From Elysia crispata (lineage: Eukaryota; Mollusca; Gastropoda; Plakobranchidae), in assembly GCA_033675545.1 (NCBI GenBank), contig JAWDGP010007175.1, positions 18,501-82,500 on the forward strand: a DNA stretch of 64,000 bases, read 5' to 3'. Numbering within the stretch: the stretch's first letter is position 1; each line of letters opens with the position of its first letter. Below the pieces are notes generated by a model. The model was not told the origin of the DNA. It made no database searches and saw only the letters and a program-made list of their open reading frames with translations. A program made the position numbers and the translations under genes. This document shows, piece by piece, positions 13,401 to 23,661 of the stretch.

Positions 13401-16400
13401 TGAATGAATGTTTTTTTGCATTTTCACATTTTTTTTTCTCATTATTCATTTTTTTCTTGTTTTCCTTCAAAAGAGAGTCTTGAAAGACCAATATTTCAAT
13501 CTTACCTGAACAGGATATGGCATTACTTGCGCAGAAGAAATTATGCCGGCTTGCATCTGCTGTTGCTGCTGCTGCAAAAGTTGATCCATTACAGCATGAT
13601 TGTCTTCGATTGGTCCAACAGTCTGGTGAGAACTGAAATCTCCGCCAGGGTAGGCCAGCCTCGTGTCTGTGGCTGGCAGGTAAGGGTGGTGGTGGCTTGC
13701 AGAAAGTGCCGTGATAGAGGGGAGAGCACCCATAGAACTAGTATAACTCTGTTGCTGGTGTTGCAGATGAGAAGTGTTGCCTCCCATCCCTCCGGTATCT
13801 GGCGGCTGGACGGAACTATTCCCTACGGTTGTCCCAGCTGTATGTGCCAAGTGATGAACTGCTTGTGGTACACCGGATGAGCCTAGTGGAAGTTTTTGTG
13901 TAGGAAAAAACGGCTTTGCGTGGGGATTGTTGGGATGTAGGCTAGCCTGCTGGTTCATGGCTGAGGCATTGGAAGGCTCTTGCCCTGTGAGGTGATAATA
14001 AAAGATAAAAAATGAAAAGACGAATAATTAATGGGGAACATACGGTTACAACGTGATTCTGCTTTAGGACCAAACTTATTTGCACCTGTAAAATTGTCGG
14101 TTGTCTATCTACCACGGAAATCTGAACTAAATCTCATGAAAGTAGCACTCAGTTTTCCTCTAACTGTTCAACATATCTCGCTTATGAATTCTTCAACAAG
14201 GCTTCAAATAAAAGCTGCAGGCAGTACAAACACAAAAATGGGTAAACTATTTGCCTTATTCTGCATTGCTAATGTACTCAGCAGAAAATAAAGCTATTGA
14301 AACAGATTAAAAAAAGAAACTTACAAAGTGCTTGTTATCGAGAAAAGCTTTTGGGTATATACTTCATTACAAATATAAAGTGCTCGTCGATTCAACAGAA
14401 AAACTATTCAATAGATCTACATGGCTAACAATTATTGCAAAATAAGCAAAGGCCTTGACCAAGTCCAGCTGTGTAAGATAATTCATAAGTTTTAATGGTG
14501 TTGATTTAGCAGACTTTCCTGCTCTAGCACAATTAAATTTTTAGTTTTCAAATTAGATTTAGCTGATGTCTGAAGTAAAAGTGTGTCTATGCTCCTGGCA
14601 ATGGTTCTGATTTTAATCAATATAAATTACTATCTTGAACCTTTTGAATTTTTTTTAAAAGAAGAAAAAAAATGATCTTAGGATTTTCAATATATTTCAA
14701 CATCTGTATGAAAGATAAGATTGCTTTAAGATGCAATGGGTATCTTGTAACACAGAGAATAAATAGTAAACTATTACCATCAAGAGCAGGTCTACTAAAG
14801 GTCAGGCGAGTTGTGGGCATGTTGATGCTTGGATGTTTGTCCATATCTCCTGTGTTGAACTTCATACCACCAATGCTGCTCGGGAAACTATGGCTGTCTT
14901 GTAGAATTTTCACCTGGGCCTGGCTATAAATCCATTTGAAGGCAAAAGAATCTTTAGTAAAAAAATGTCATTGCAAAAATAAACTAGGGTCTATATAGCT
15001 TGTATTTGATTATTATAAAAAAAAAATTCTCTTTTTCCTATCAGATTGATACACGAATAGATTTGTAAGGTATGGAATTCTAACAATCATCTAAATGCTG
15101 TCGTTGCTATATACTTACAAATAAGTCATGCCTGGCTAGATTAAGATCTAAGTAATGTGTATTCCTATAAAAATTTCAAACGCTACCATATCATCTGGAA
15201 AGAAAATAAAGATTGAGGTCTCACCTATGCCATCCATTGATTGAAAAGAGGGACCTTATCAAAAGATTTACAATATCTGGGTCTAACATGGGCTATACAG
15301 TAGCGTAGAAAGTATGTGAACTGTTTCTGTTTTTATGTAAATGCTTCTGAAAATTCAAAAAACTTTTGCATCTTGGCATTTGATTCAAAAGGAAAAAAAA
15401 TGGTGGTAATTTTTTTTTTATTTTATGCAGATCTTTCAAAAAAATGGCAGATATAACTTCCTTTGCCAAAATATCAAGGTCATATCTTGATTTTGTCAGG
15501 TAAAAATTAATGGATGATTTCAAGTTCAGTTCAAGTGCTCAAAAAACAAACTGGCAGTGGAAGAATATCAACTTCAAGATATTCATGTGCACATTTTTGT
15601 TGATTCTTTGACTTTTTCACAAATTTAGTAAATTTGAAATTCTGATAAATCAAAATGCAGAAGTTGGATTTAATAAGAGTACAATGACTCTGGAGAACAT
15701 TTGAAAGAAAAAAAATTTCATACTTGATTACGAATGCAATGTAGTGTTGACAGAGCTTCCACAAAACAAACCTGACCAACTCTCAAAATGGCTCGATATA
15801 TATTTTGTTTATGACGAGCCATTTGATAAAGCCTCATTGTTAAATATACTGCATCATGGGTGAAATAAGGATATCACTGAATAAGTTCTCTCAGTAAAAG
15901 TGAGCATTTTTGCAAGTGCCGAATTATTTTCTGCAAGCTTTAGAAAACATGAAAATGACTGCTTACATCTTGAGAGTTTGATTCTAAGACACATAAAAGT
16001 AAAGTCAAAAGCAATTTCAAACAAGGAACCACAAAAAAAAAATTATGGGCGGTAGTATTTTACATTATTTGAACTAAGGACACAAAAGCTCTACAAGTAA
16101 TTGATATATAGCCTGCAACTTTTGCTACAACACACATTTCAGTGAAACAGAGATTTCTACCTGGGAGATGAGAGAAAATTTGTAGTCTCGGTTGCTCTTA
16201 TTAATCCAGGTAAGGCAATCTGTGGTGATGTTCCACACGTCTGAGCTGGCATTTCATCCTTAAGTTTTGACAGCAACTGGACCTGACGAAGTTGATCACT
16301 CTCTGATTGTGTCAAAGATGATGTTGTCTTTTCTTGCGTAGGTAGCCGTCCCCTGACCCCATTTTTTCTTGATCTGAGGCGGTATCTTAAAAAAAAAGAA

Positions 16401-19400
16401 GGTGGAAATAAGGAGAGAGAGAGATAAATAGCCCATTGTTGCAACATCAAACAGTACTCATCAGATAATACAAGAGCCAAAGGTAAAAACGAAAGTTTAA
16501 GGCTTTCCAATGGTTAATTTTTACATTGCCTGCTTGTACCAACATTATTTTTTTTTTATTTTTCTATCTAATAAATGCATTAACTCTGAAATTCTTGCTT
16601 ACAACAATCTGGGTAACTGACAAAATCTATTCCAAATCAGTGAATGCATATCTTGCTAAAGACTATCCCATTCTAACAGCATAAATATTATATCCCTTTT
16701 TTGTTTGACTTTCCTATTTACACCAGCTATCATCCACCTTGGGATAAGAAAGCTCTAAGAGACAATTAGAGGAGAGGCATAGCTGATATGAAGATCTTGT
16801 CAATCTTTAGTTTGGTGCAAATTTTATAGCATTTTAAAGAGAAACTTAACTGAAAATGAATGGAACCAATGTTGTTACATGTGTTCTATCTAGAGTAATT
16901 CTTATATGATCCATTTTGACTTTTTTTTTACAACTAGAGTCCATTAAAGACAGAAATCAGTTATTTACTTGTCTGATCCAAAATTGTGTCAAATGAAATT
17001 ATTCATGCAAGAGATATAAAATTTTCACACTTATAAGGTTAAAAATTCACTTTCTTTGGGACTAAAAACTTGATGTATCAAAGAATTTGGCATGATTCTC
17101 ATTCATTTTGGTTGTTTCATATTTATTGAACTATTGCTGACACTCAAATGACTAAAATATAAAACTCATTCCTTTCCCATGAAAAGTTTTTTTACAGCCA
17201 GCTGAGATCAAATACACAGAGATTGAAAGAGAGGAAGGTCAGGAATGGGTGCCCAGTTTTGAAACAATACTGAAGAACAAGTAAGATGTAAGCACCTTTT
17301 GTAATTATCTAACATCCAAACAATTCGGACAGGTGAAAAAACACAGATAAACAGCCACTTACTTTTCCATCTCTTCCTGGGTGTGGGCAAATGTACAAGT
17401 GGCCCCGCGGGGGCAAGTTCCTCTAGAAGCGTAGTCTCGACACATGGATGTTTTGTAACGAGTGTTATGGGCCAGGGAGGCGTCTTGTGCCCCACCTGAC
17501 AAGCTCCCTCCCGTCTGGCCATGTTCCCCTCCATTTAGAGTAAGATACTCTACAAAGGCACTGATTATTGTGCTAACAGAGCGCATGACAGCCTCAAGAT
17601 TCTCCCATGAAAGAACAGGTGAGTCTGAAAAAAAAATTAAAAAAAAAAAAGGAAGCAATGGCCCGCTTAATTACAAAGCCAGGTTTTCAAGCATGCCCCA
17701 AATGAATTTAAGGCTAAAAACTGTTTAAACGTATTGGGCATATGACCTAATAAATCAACCATGTCGTCTAAGATTAGCCACTGCTTTTACAACAGTGATA
17801 ATACAAATCAGAAGCATAATCTGTTCTGACTTATCATCCTATGACAGTGGTAACTGTCATTTGAGTTGACTTCTTGTCACTTCAAAATTTAAAATGTATG
17901 ATAAATCATTTTCTTTAATTCCTCGACTGAAACTAATTTGAGGAACTGAAAATATAGTGGAAACTCTAAAACCATTAAGGACAGGTAGTTCTAGGTGGGC
18001 ATGGGAAGTTTGTGACGAAGTTTATTATTATTTTTGATGATATTTTACATGCTTCCCATTTCTAAGACAATTACTTGCTGAAACTTAACTTACATTACTG
18101 CTTCTTTCTCTTTATTTACTAACACTAATAAAAATTTACATAAATAAGACAATTTATTATTTTTCAGTTCTTCTTTTCTAAAGCATTTATATTAGTTACA
18201 TTTAACATGACTTTTATCTAAAAAAAAATCAATATTTTAAGATTAATTTGACTTGCCTAGTTTAATAATCTCACTTAAGCGATTTGTAAGTGTTAAATTT
18301 AACTTCCTAGTATAAGACTTTGATTCGTCGCTCAAAAATACTTAATTTTATTAAAATCATATACTTTTAAAATTGAGTTCAATTTGAGCAAATGTGGAGC
18401 AAAGGATCCTCACCTGGACTCGGATCTATATTGGACAAAAACTCCAGATGGGGTTTCAGGCGCAGCAAGTTACTTGCGTTAGGATTTTTCTGAAGCATCC
18501 CCATCAGCTCGGCAATGTTCTGGGCAAATGACTGCGGACTTTGGTGCTGAGAGTGAAACAATTAAAAAGCAACATAGACAAAATTATACTCAGTCCTCGG
18601 GGATTTTTTGTTCAGTCTTTAGCAGCCTTTTGATTCATAGTCCACATTTTGCTTCCTAAGCAATCAGTTATTATTCCAGATGATATATTAACTTGGCAAA
18701 CTGATTTGCCTCCAATCTCATGTTTTAAGGTAAATTTGAGCAAAATCTGCTAGACAGTTAAATACGTAAAGTTTCATGGTTACATCTTTTAAAATGATCT
18801 GCTCCAAAGAACATAGTAAAAGACTTGTAAGGATCACAGAAACTCAACATATATAAAATATAAACTTCAAAATGAACAATTTGGGCTTTCTGAAAAAATG
18901 TACTGACTTTTTCAACTCTATTTAAGAGATAATAAAGTAAATGAACTGTATATGTTCTCTCAATCTCGGAAGAGACATTAAACTTTCAAAGAGTAATTAT
19001 GGTGACATCTTTACTGCACCGCCTCCTTACGACTGCATTCTACTAAATTTGATTCTTTAAAGGGTTGAGTTACATGTCTTGATTTTCAAATAAGTATACA
19101 GGCATTTGAAAGTATGGCTTATCTTCTACATTTTAAAAATATGAGTTTCTTCACAAAAGAGTTGAAAGAATCAAGATAACTACATGCTTTGCAGGCCATT
19201 TCACAGCAGACGTAGATCTCTATCTTTATCTTAAACTTTACCTATACTAGAACCAAGAATAGGTTTTTTAAAGATTCACTCCTATCCTATTTCGGAAAAA
19301 ACTCACAAATTTTTAGATTTTGAAAGAGCCTTTCTGCTACACAATATACTTCAATTTTTTAAAGCATGTTTCCTTGAAAGAAATAAGAGAAATAAAAAAA

Positions 19401-22400
19401 AAAAAAGAAAAAGAAAATAATTAAGTACATAAATTAATAAAAAAAAAACAAAAAAAACTTTATGGTCCATAGCTTCAAGACCTCATAATACAGGCATGGA
19501 TATATATTGCAATGAAATGACTGCAAAACATGCGACCAAATCTGGGAAAAACTGGTCCAGGTAAAAAATTTGCATATAAGCAGGAACAAAATAAAAATTA
19601 TCAGAATGCATTTATCTTTGAGGGTTTTAATTCTCAAATTTCTTGTAGGTTGAAATGGACAAATGTGACTTCAGCTATGACTTCCCAGCATCACTTATTT
19701 TGATCCGAAGAAGTTTCCACTCAACTATGGAAATTCAAATCAAACAGCACCTGATATTTTCAACTGTAATCTTACAAATCCATAAACTCGATACCTAAGC
19801 AAACATTTTGTTTGTGCACGAGATATGTACCTTGTCAATAATAGACTGCATGTGTGGTTTGTGAGCTACATCCCCATATAACAGTGAAGACCACTGCTCT
19901 GGTGATATTCTGAGGCCAGCCTCTAAAGCTATCTGTACAATCTGTGAGTCATGCTCGCGGCGAAGCGCTTCATACTGACGGAACTCCTCTTTCAACTGCA
20001 TCAGGGATGATTCACCCTCTCGTTTTTGAACCTAGAAGTAGAAGCAGAACAAAAACTTTCATAAAATGCATCTTTTTAAATAGACTGAGGTAAGCATACA
20101 AGGAGATAAAATTAAATATAGATTGTGGTTCTTGACCATGTACAAGACTTGATTCTTTGCTTCTTGGTGTAAATTTTTTTGTTTCACAAATGTGAGAAGT
20201 TTTTGTTCTCATCTAAACTGAGCGATAAGTTTTTATAAATCTGTAATGATAAAGACATAAGATTGCCAGTTTAACATTTTCAGAAAACATTTTTACACGA
20301 TTAAGAGACATCTGTATAATTATTCTGATTCAATGTAATTCCTTTCACAGTCAGAAAAAAAAACAAAAAATAACACCAATTCCCATAAAATAAACGCAAA
20401 AATTCTTCAAAAACTAAAACAAATAATACAAAATCTTCTTTTGAAAGAGGCCCATACCTTGAAACAAGAAGCTCTGTAAAGCAGTTGCACCACGTGGCCA
20501 ATGGCTGTTTTTGAAGCTTGAGAATACCTCACTTCAAGTTTCTGCACAACAAAGAGGACCAAGACTTTGCGAGACAAAGGTGACCCATCTTCCAAAGCCA
20601 AAAGAATCAGCTTCAGGACTTCTTCTTGCATTGCTGACGAAAGGAATTAGTCACATAATAAATCGACTAGTGAAGACCCCATCCCTCTCCCCTCAAAAAA
20701 AGGCAAATTAACTAAAAATGTATATTAACATTTAATTAAAAACAAAAAATAAGAAAAAAAAAGATATTTTTAAAAACTAAAAATAAATGACAGATCTCAC
20801 CCTTTATACACTTGCAGGTAAAGAAAGAAAGAAGATCAATCAACATACACCAGTCTTCAGATGTATGTCTGTCCCTGCTTATGGTTTATTTATTGGTGAC
20901 TGATAAAACAAACTAATGTAAATTAGTGTTGTTTTATTTACTCTGACCATAAAACTTTAAGTACCGTGACTGTGTATTTCAATGTTTTTTAGTTCCAAAT
21001 CCAAACAAAGTCTTAATCAAAATGTAAATAACAATTAAAGAAATGGTGACAAAAAGATTACAGAGTGAGTTAATCCTACCATCCACTACATCTCATTCTG
21101 GCCATAGGTATCTTAAGTCTGAGCAGCTATATAGGATCATCATCACAGGGTTCCGTCACCCTGTTATCAGATCAATCGTTTGCCTCCACCTATTCACCTT
21201 CCTACCCGTCCCAGATATAATGTACCTACTGCAATTGATTGCATTGCTTCTAAAAAGATATTCTCATTTCAGTCAATACTGGATACTTGCAATAATGCTC
21301 CAGCAGTAACAGCCATTACAACAGAATTCGCAGGAAAAGTGATTGGTGATTTTTATCCCTACTGTTACAATAATGATGTTGTATATAAATATACATAAAA
21401 TAAAACAAAAAAGATCATAAAAAAAAAATATAAAATAACAAATATTGTCTGTTAAGACCAACAGCCTTGTTGACTTCTGTGTTGTTGTTAAGTTACCATT
21501 TCTCCTTCAACTTAAAACAATCTTATTGTAAATGCCATAAAGATTTAATAACACAGTCTTTAAAAATAATCTAGTGCTATATATAATAAAAAAAAATGGA
21601 TGCTAACCAAATCAAAGCAATAATATTCCTGCACAGGGTTTTTATTTGTATATTATTTTCATTTTGAAGGTGTTTTTCATTGAAATATGAAAAAACACAT
21701 AAAAACTTTTCGTATACGGGTCCTTGTGACAGTAAATAAATGTAATCATTTTTTTTTTAGATAGGCCTAATGAAAAAAAAAGAACATGAAATGATGTAAT
21801 AAAATTTAATTTATTTTTTATAATTGAATGTCAACATATTAAAAAGATCTTGAAATTTATGTAATAACTTAAGATCTAGCCTACTAGAAAAATTATGGAA
21901 GGACTTCTAAAAATTTTTTAAAACAGGGATATTCCAAGATTTTTCTGTGCACACAAATTTTGCAGAAGACTGAAAGGTAATTTTTTTCAAATGGTGTATC
22001 TATTATTAAAAAAAAGGCTAAATTAACAACTATCAATTCTCTATCAGAATGCTACAAATTTTGAAAGAACTGTTAGCCTGCAAACCACCATAGATTTATC
22101 TTTGCAAGCCATTTAAATGTCCTTACCTGGCCCAAGAAATTGACATCCCCTGGTCCGCACAGCAGCCCACAGGTTTGACGAGAGCTGATGGGGGAACTGC
22201 TGCAAGACCAGCAACTCTGTGACAACCCGCTCCCCGAGGGACCTGGCAATGCGAGCAGACCTCGCCTGGCCTTCTCCTTCCAGCAGTTGGCATTGCAGAA
22301 GCGAGAAGAGTTTGCGCTGCATTGGACGGCTCAACACACACTTTTGCTGTTGCTGCAAGCTTTCATGGTTGTTTAGACTGTTGACAACTGAACCATTTTT

Positions 22401-23661
22401 ATGGCCTGTAGAATTAGTCCTTGAGTTTCCTTTGTTGGTAATTTGGACAATGATTTTTTTGCTGTCAAAGCTTCCAGAGCTGTTTGTATCATTTCCCACA
22501 TTTTCTGATGCGATGTCATCTGCCTCGTTAAGATTCGAGCTGGATATTTTATTACATTTGTCTGAGTTTTGTTTATCACTTGTGTCTGAAGTAGGACTAG
22601 ATAAATGATCCCCTCTTGAGTTTGGGGTGCTCTCCTCGTCTGAACCAACTGGAAATTTAGAAAGAAAAATTCATTTAGGTTCAATGCATTTCATAAAGAT
22701 CTATTTCAAAAGAATCTAAATGTTCCTACCTGACATAAGAGCAGTATAAAAAATGAATACTACTGACGGTCACAAACATAATCTTCACAATTGCTCAACA
22801 TTCTCGTCTTTTTGAGCACGGATGAGGATGCATGCAAAATGATACATAATGACAGCTATCACTTTGGTAGTCTAACTGCAGCATAAATTGCTCTGAGTTA
22901 AATGGTTTAAAACCTCTGAATGCTTTCCATGATACAACTACAATAAGGGATACAAATAATTCAATTTCCAGATATCTCCAGAGCAACATTTAAATATCTG
23001 GCTTTAAAATTTTGGTTTTGATTAAAGGGACGCATTTATTTTAGACTAATCAGAAGATTAAGATCCACTTTCATGGTAATGAGTTTCACTAATGCTACAC
23101 TCTCTTTTGAACGCAATTTACATTCATTTCAATTTTTTTTTTCTGTGTGGAGCAGAAAATAATCTTGGAAAGGAAATATAATTTATTTGACGAGTATTAA
23201 TTTAAAAACTATGCTTCTAAGTTAATTTCATTATTACCTTTACATTTATAATTTATTTGACGAGTATTAATTTAAAAATTATGCTTCTAAGTTTATTTCG
23301 TTATTACCTATACATTTATAAGACAGTTGCAAACTTCCATGAGTGTAATTTCATTTTCAAAAGGGATTCACGAACTCTCAAACCAGAAACTTTTTTTCTT
23401 GCTATATAACATCTTACTTAAGCAAAAAATTTAACTGAATATAAATCACTATTGTTTTTTTTAAGGGTAAATTTTTGTACTTACTTTCAAGAAGAGGTCT
23501 TAGGTACACTGACATGTCTTCAATGCTTTTCAACGCTTGCTTGTACAATCTTAAGTTGGATAGATAGGGAGTTTCTTCGTCATGTCCAGATTCTTCAAAG
23601 TCCTCTGTGCTTGTTTCTGCTAACTTTGGAGGTATCTCATTCATTGTGGCAGATAGGGCAG
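775..23661 (-). CDS. RC3H1/RC3H2: Roquin (RC3H family RNA-binding protein), partial at both ends
   Basis: Roquin binds stem-loop elements in mRNA 3' UTRs through its ROQ domain and recruits deadenylation and decapping factors in the cytoplasm. Exons on the minus strand, in transcript order: 23661-23485, 22648-22127, 20633-20458, 20031-19831, 18546-18414, 17624-17363, 16385-16161, 14923-14778, 13984-13506, 12153-11995, 11595-11495, an unresolved gap, 7329-7080, 6467-6058, 5041-4953, 4355-4229, 1407-1214, 895-775. Phases match at every junction outside the gap. The visible part is about 1250 residues: linker, ROQ/HEPN core, CCCH zinc finger, then a long low-complexity C-terminus ending off the left edge. 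The RING finger expected before the first visible exon was not found. Invertebrates usually have one roquin; motifs such as [15 protein letters not shown] look closer to vertebrate roquin-2. Family identity is very secure; the C-terminal model is less so. Confidence 0.95.
1214..7329 (-). CDS. RC3H1/RC3H2: Roquin exons: distal C-terminal region
   Basis: Exons 7329-7080, 6467-6058, 5041-4953, 4355-4229 and 1407-1214 join in phase. The first encodes [16 protein letters not shown], resembling the RPPMYQRDDIIRS region of vertebrate roquin-2. Exon 4355-4229 encodes [20 protein letters not shown] and VQATAD, matching vertebrate DPIIPFSDGPIISKWGAISR and VQATAS; this is the best-conserved C-terminal block. 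Exon 6467-6058 leaves through a GC donor (CAG|GCAAGT). The others are Ser/Asn-rich. Exon 1407-1214 is supported by a 64-codon open frame, a good pyrimidine tract before CAG, and phase. Confidence 0.82.
2272..3263. repeat. 37-bp minisatellite built from GATCTA motifs
   Basis: Roughly 27 copies of a 37-bp unit that reads approximately agataagatctatatctgg followed by atctatggatctaggtct. Subtypes differ by single bases or by loss of an internal block (for example units with ggtctagataagatctatgg). The unit is itself made of degenerate GATCTA words and is rich in AGATCT and TCTAGA palindromes. It lies in the roquin intron between exons 4355-4229 and 1407-1214. Confidence 0.95.
3834..4222. repeat. 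65-bp tandem array abutting a roquin splice donor
   Basis: About six copies of a 65-bp unit containing ATGGCGAATCATTTACTGAC and GGAAGTCA. Divergence rises with distance from the exon: the two copies nearest the exon edge are almost identical. The array stops about six bases into the intron that follows exon 4355-4229 (transcript orientation). Confidence 0.9.
5028..5377. repeat. About 173-bp tandem duplication including a roquin acceptor
   Basis: Copy 1 (about 5028-5200) and copy 2 (about 5201-5377) share tcattt(g/a)ctggctctg, then an A- or T-run, then ggagcca and acaccagctgagggtcaaaa. Copy 1 contains the real 3' splice site and first bases of exon 5041-4953. Copy 2 contains a decayed copy of the same exon start in which the reading frame hits a stop after Ser-Gln. 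Confidence 0.85.
5537..6012. repeat. Tandem array of roughly 110-130 bp units in a roquin intron
   Basis: Four to five degenerate copies with shared blocks: agtaaagtaactct, aacatctaggt, taatgctccctcttga, ctgagct(a/g)ctattc and taatgagatacaagagat. The array ends about 45 bp from the GC donor of exon 6467-6058. One copy has a small internal duplication around 5740-5775. Confidence 0.85.
8946..8975. repeat. Short (AG)n microsatellite
   Basis: About 15 dinucleotide copies in a purine-rich stretch that continues with AG/GGA-rich sequence to about 9060, within the roquin intron. Confidence 0.9.
10411..10495. repeat. (AG)n followed by (ACAG)n microsatellite
   Basis: About 34 AG copies followed by four ACAG copies, in the unresolved roquin region. 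The flanks (10320-10400) are also ACAG-rich, so the compound array is wider in degenerate form. Confidence 0.95.
11495..16385 (-). CDS. RC3H1/RC3H2: Roquin exons: proximal disordered C-terminal region
   Basis: Five exons (16385-16161, 14923-14778, 13984-13506, 12153-11995, 11595-11495) follow in consistent phase. The first starts YRLRSRK, which is YRLRNKK in vertebrate roquin-2. The rest is Ser, Pro, Gln and His-rich, with [14 protein letters not shown] near the end of the 479-nt exon and a Pro-rich [13 protein letters not shown] segment in the next. These regions bind decay factors in vertebrates, but I cannot point to a specific motif. The exon 11595-11495 has two possible donors: TCAG|GTGACA (end 11499) and ACAG|GTAATA (end 11495). 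Confidence 0.8.
17363..18546 (-). CDS. RC3H1/RC3H2: Roquin exons: end of HEPN and CCCH zinc finger
   Basis: Exon 18546-18414 encodes [18 protein letters not shown] through NIDPSP, matching the C-terminal HEPN helices. Exon 17624-17363 continues with [12 protein letters not shown] and ends in the zinc finger. The finger has the spacing C-x8-C-x5-C-x3-H, starts RYKTSMCRD and ends [11 protein letters not shown]. Vertebrate roquins have nearly the same finger, which adds affinity for AU-rich RNA next to the stem-loop. A Gly/Ser-rich stretch of about 25 residues separates HEPN from the finger. Confidence 0.94.
19831..22648 (-). CDS. RC3H1/RC3H2: Roquin exons encoding the ROQ and HEPN core
   Basis: Three exons (22648-22127, 20633-20458, 20031-19831) encode the RNA-binding core. 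The first starts with about 100 Ser/Asn/Asp-rich residues that vertebrate roquins lack, then [19 protein letters not shown] and [11 protein letters not shown]. The second begins AMQEEVLKL, whose Met corresponds to human Met199 (site of the mouse sanroque change). It keeps LSRK and QASKT, equivalent to the stem-loop-contacting Arg219, Lys220, Lys239 and Thr240. The third has KR at the position of Lys259-Arg260, then [19 protein letters not shown] and the HEPN helices through MQSIIDK. All contact residues I can match are conserved, so RNA binding is probably intact. Confidence 0.95.
23179..23327. repeat. 70-bp tandem duplication in roquin intron
   Basis: Two near-identical 70-bp copies plus a partial third, each containing atttatttgacgagtatta and atgcttctaagt. 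The array lies between roquin exons 23661-23485 and 22648-22127. Confidence 0.9.
23485..23661 (-). CDS. RC3H1/RC3H2: Roquin exon: start of the HEPN region after the RING
   Basis: This is the first exon I can place, 177 nt, entered in phase 1 and left in phase 1 through a GTAAGT donor. It encodes an acidic linker followed by [17 protein letters not shown], which aligns with the segment before the ROQ domain in vertebrate roquins (CVEELALYLKPLS). An internal ATG lies at 23644-23642, but the phase-1 acceptor and family structure argue that translation starts upstream, in a RING exon, rather than here. Confidence 0.88.

Noticed and set aside
23640-23661. CPICHNE, a RING-like start, in an alternative frame at the first roquin exon
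   Set aside because: The frame hits TGA right after the seventh residue, and the correct frame through this exon reads on into the conserved pre-ROQ segment. I take the match as coincidence, although a striking one.
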